Source: an uncultured Verrucomicrobiota bacterium (GTDB lineage Bacteria; Verrucomicrobiota; Kiritimatiellia; RFP12; UBA3636). From it: 14,249 nucleotides of DNA. This document shows positions 13,801 through 14,249 of the stretch, piece by piece (position 1 is the stretch's first letter; every line of letters starts with the position of its first letter). The translations under genes and the position numbers were made by a program. The stretch is taken from contig CAMNDA010000290.1 in assembly GCA_946534745.1 (NCBI GenBank), positions 1 to 14,249 on the forward strand, written 5' to 3'. The notes beneath the pieces were generated by a model, which did not search any database, was not told where the DNA came from, and saw only the letters and a list, made by a program, of their open reading frames with translations.

Positions 13801-14249
13801 CGCCAGCCAGACGCTGACCGCGACCGGACTCGCCGGCGCCACGGCCTACTGGGCGCGCGTCCGCATCCGGAACGAGTGGGGCTTCGAGACAGCGGTTCCC
13901 CTTGCGGTTTCCTACGACACGCTCTCCACTCCCTTCGAGATGTCCTCCCCGGGCGCCACGCCCGGCGGCGAGGGCGTCCAGACGCTCTCCATCTCCTGCC
14001 TTTCGGTCGAGGAGGGAACGACCTACGGCGTCACGCTTTCGGTCGACGGAAAGCCCGTCAAGACGTGGAGCGGCCTCTCGGAGCCCGGCGACTTCACCGT
14101 CGATTGGACCGGCAAGCCCGGCTCGTCGCATTCCGCCGTCTTCGCCGTTTCCTCCTCGACCGCCGGGACGGGCTTTTCGGCGGAATATCCCTTCTCGTTC
14201 TCCGTCGGCGGGGCCATCCGCGTCGTGTCGTCGCTTGACGAGCTCGCGA
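10847..14249 (+). CDS. Second giant secreted protein with two PA14-like domains (3' end outside window)
   Basis: An uninterrupted frame runs from ATG 10847 to the window edge, giving 1134 residues. A signal peptide covers residues 1-18 (MKR, Leu/Ala core, PAAA). PA14-like domain 1 spans about 19-190, with YEGEMFVEAG (104-113) and DDGEAIVIDG (123-132). A DPGD module follows at 199-323 (VWQEIVDPGDMSLLR to TEWTEVTPL). FN3-like domains lie at about 324-427 and 428-528. PA14-like domain 2 spans about 531-690, with QMYLEAGTTYWFGKY and DDSGYVLVDG (618-627). A second DPGD module is at 695-817, then FN3-like domains at about 820-922, 923-1026 and 1027-1134. The order and motifs show it is a paralogue of the protein at 4090-8358, with the PA14/DPGD/FN3 set duplicated. 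The missing C-terminus probably includes a beta-rich passenger part, by analogy. Glycan binding is inferred from PA14. Confidence 0.88.
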   Translation, partial: MKRILPTLLLALALPAAANVVHFPGLWQSQFKAPSAYGFAVAGEASNNTAPVLASNLVAVADAEHLDRTPGVFMDTSAGEGPSPKQNPISGRTWGWYNYDVYAYEGEMFVEAGKTYQFWGRFDDGEAIVIDGKLVVHQGNASGYNANPVVATSYTATKTGWVPFNAWIWDWTGGKNVMNCRFALQYNPTGTASTSYGDANVWQEIVDPGDMSLLRVAGTNAFTTITAVTAAENGTDLEAAVSFADLPSAATVYACYGALDGGAAATSAWDHVAAVGTVAAGTSAQTFTLPGAAGNKALRLYLEGAAGVATFFTEWTEVTPLTVDPLVSLASLAPGSAGVTATADLRALGVGASEAHLALEVATTADGFDAPAFTFAYADNPATAIGTVALVATGLSTNTPYWFRATATNALGGTAVSDVLSLTLSPTAPAGTYSFVGAGGSKISGRGTVSSFGDSSAWAKVRLEAAKDASFTTIAGASPEATPALGAAATLEIPGLDYETAYFVRLRIVNDWGLVTYVVDPELRTTAEAPFSPRKVYAPGLIQARLGAAYDKTTTKDAALANGTAVNVPGAIMASTSGSATNPYDGKNYSWGGDTTFAYFGQMYLEAGTTYWFGKYIDDSGYVLVDGTTVLDNNNYQNLVTGSFTPDATGWHDVDFRFGNGGGGAGCVSSTIGFGYNTDGISSFTADTFKDGGPWSKAVDPGDASLLRVVYSETSFFEIQNVAAAGNDLVVTAAFAGIPDGAAALTAFYGAGNGGYDPSVWTASAVVTNPPAGDTASVQCTVPGAGNAAFVAFRLSGTAGTNGVAIPYVQWGEIYNLAQESPTFGLSAADVAYTNATFVATCNGLGAGADSVTAELQFSATRDFATILRTETLSTLAGIGSQTLDVNGFTTNTTYYARVVGENSAHETGASSVVEFRTLEPLPPAGRASFDSRGFSSLSFVGVVSDWGAGSSSALLTLDVSTDPAFPAETTLSFPGAEALAGAVPASQTLTATGLAGATAYWARVRIRNEWGFETAVPLAVSYDTLSTPFEMSSPGATPGGEGVQTLSISCLSVEEGTTYGVTLSVDGKPVKTWSGLSEPGDFTVDWTGKPGSSHSAVFAVSSSTAGTGFSAEYPFSFSVGGAIRVVSSLDELA

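Noticed and set aside
8929..14238. Long plus-strand frame of more than 1700 codons
   Set aside because: It is antisense to GH127 and out of frame with the second giant gene. The product is Arg-rich low complexity, whereas the frame from 10847 gives clear PA14-like and FN3-like domains.
1..14249. CRISPR array, tRNA, rRNA or insertion sequence
   Set aside because: No regularly spaced repeats, cloverleaf, rRNA segments, transposase or terminal inverted repeats were noticed on either strand by eye; a covariance-model scan was not possible.

Overview
The window is a high-GC bacterial segment, densely packed and mostly transcribed left to right. No rRNA, tRNA, CRISPR array or insertion sequence is visible. 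The best guess for the source is the PVC superphylum, most likely a Kiritimatiellota/Verrucomicrobiota-type bacterium. This rests on the G+C bias, a Gram-negative YidC with a large periplasmic domain, and very large secreted proteins built from PA14-like, Ig/FN3-like and autotransporter-associated beta-strand segments. It is an inference from style, not from a marker gene.

Region 1 (1-4014) is a housekeeping block. It opens with the C-terminal end of an Ig/PKD-like protein, which overlaps a membrane-anchored TPR/coiled-coil/LysM protein by ATGA. Then come yidC (membrane insertase), rpmH (ribosomal protein L34), rnpA (RNase P protein) and yidD (insertion factor). The usual order rpmH-rnpA-yidD-yidC is altered: yidC lies upstream of rpmH and has its own promoter. 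rpmH has a good promoter (TTGACT-17-TATCCT) and a clear Shine-Dalgarno. rnpA carries a terminator-like hairpin plus T-tract inside its first codons, and yidD overlaps rnpA by ATGA.

Region 2 (4090-8358) encodes a 1422-aa secreted protein: signal peptide, PA14-like domain, a module marked by DPGDxSxLR, FN3-like domains, a beta-rich passenger-like region and one autotransporter-associated beta-strand repeat. It has no recognisable beta-barrel or PEP-CTERM tail.

Region 3 (8369-10620, minus strand) is a two-gene unit: a GH127 beta-L-arabinofuranosidase with its Cys/Glu metal site intact, overlapped by GTGA with a small DUF192 protein. It converges on the gene of region 2 with 10 bp between stop codons, and a hairpin spans that junction.

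Region 4 (10621-14249) starts with a 226-bp divergent control region containing a perfect TATAAT promoter, a weaker opposite promoter, a 17-bp AT-rich palindrome between them, an Arg-rich leader ORF and an 8-bp tandem repeat. It then holds the first 1134 codons of a second giant secreted protein, a paralogue of the first with two PA14-like domains, running off the window end.

The plausible biological story of regions 2-4 is carbohydrate handling: two large secreted, probably glycan-binding surface proteins flank a cytoplasmic enzyme that removes beta-L-arabinofuranose. The most novel-looking item is the ~120-residue DPGDxSxLR module, which follows the PA14-like domain in all three instances.
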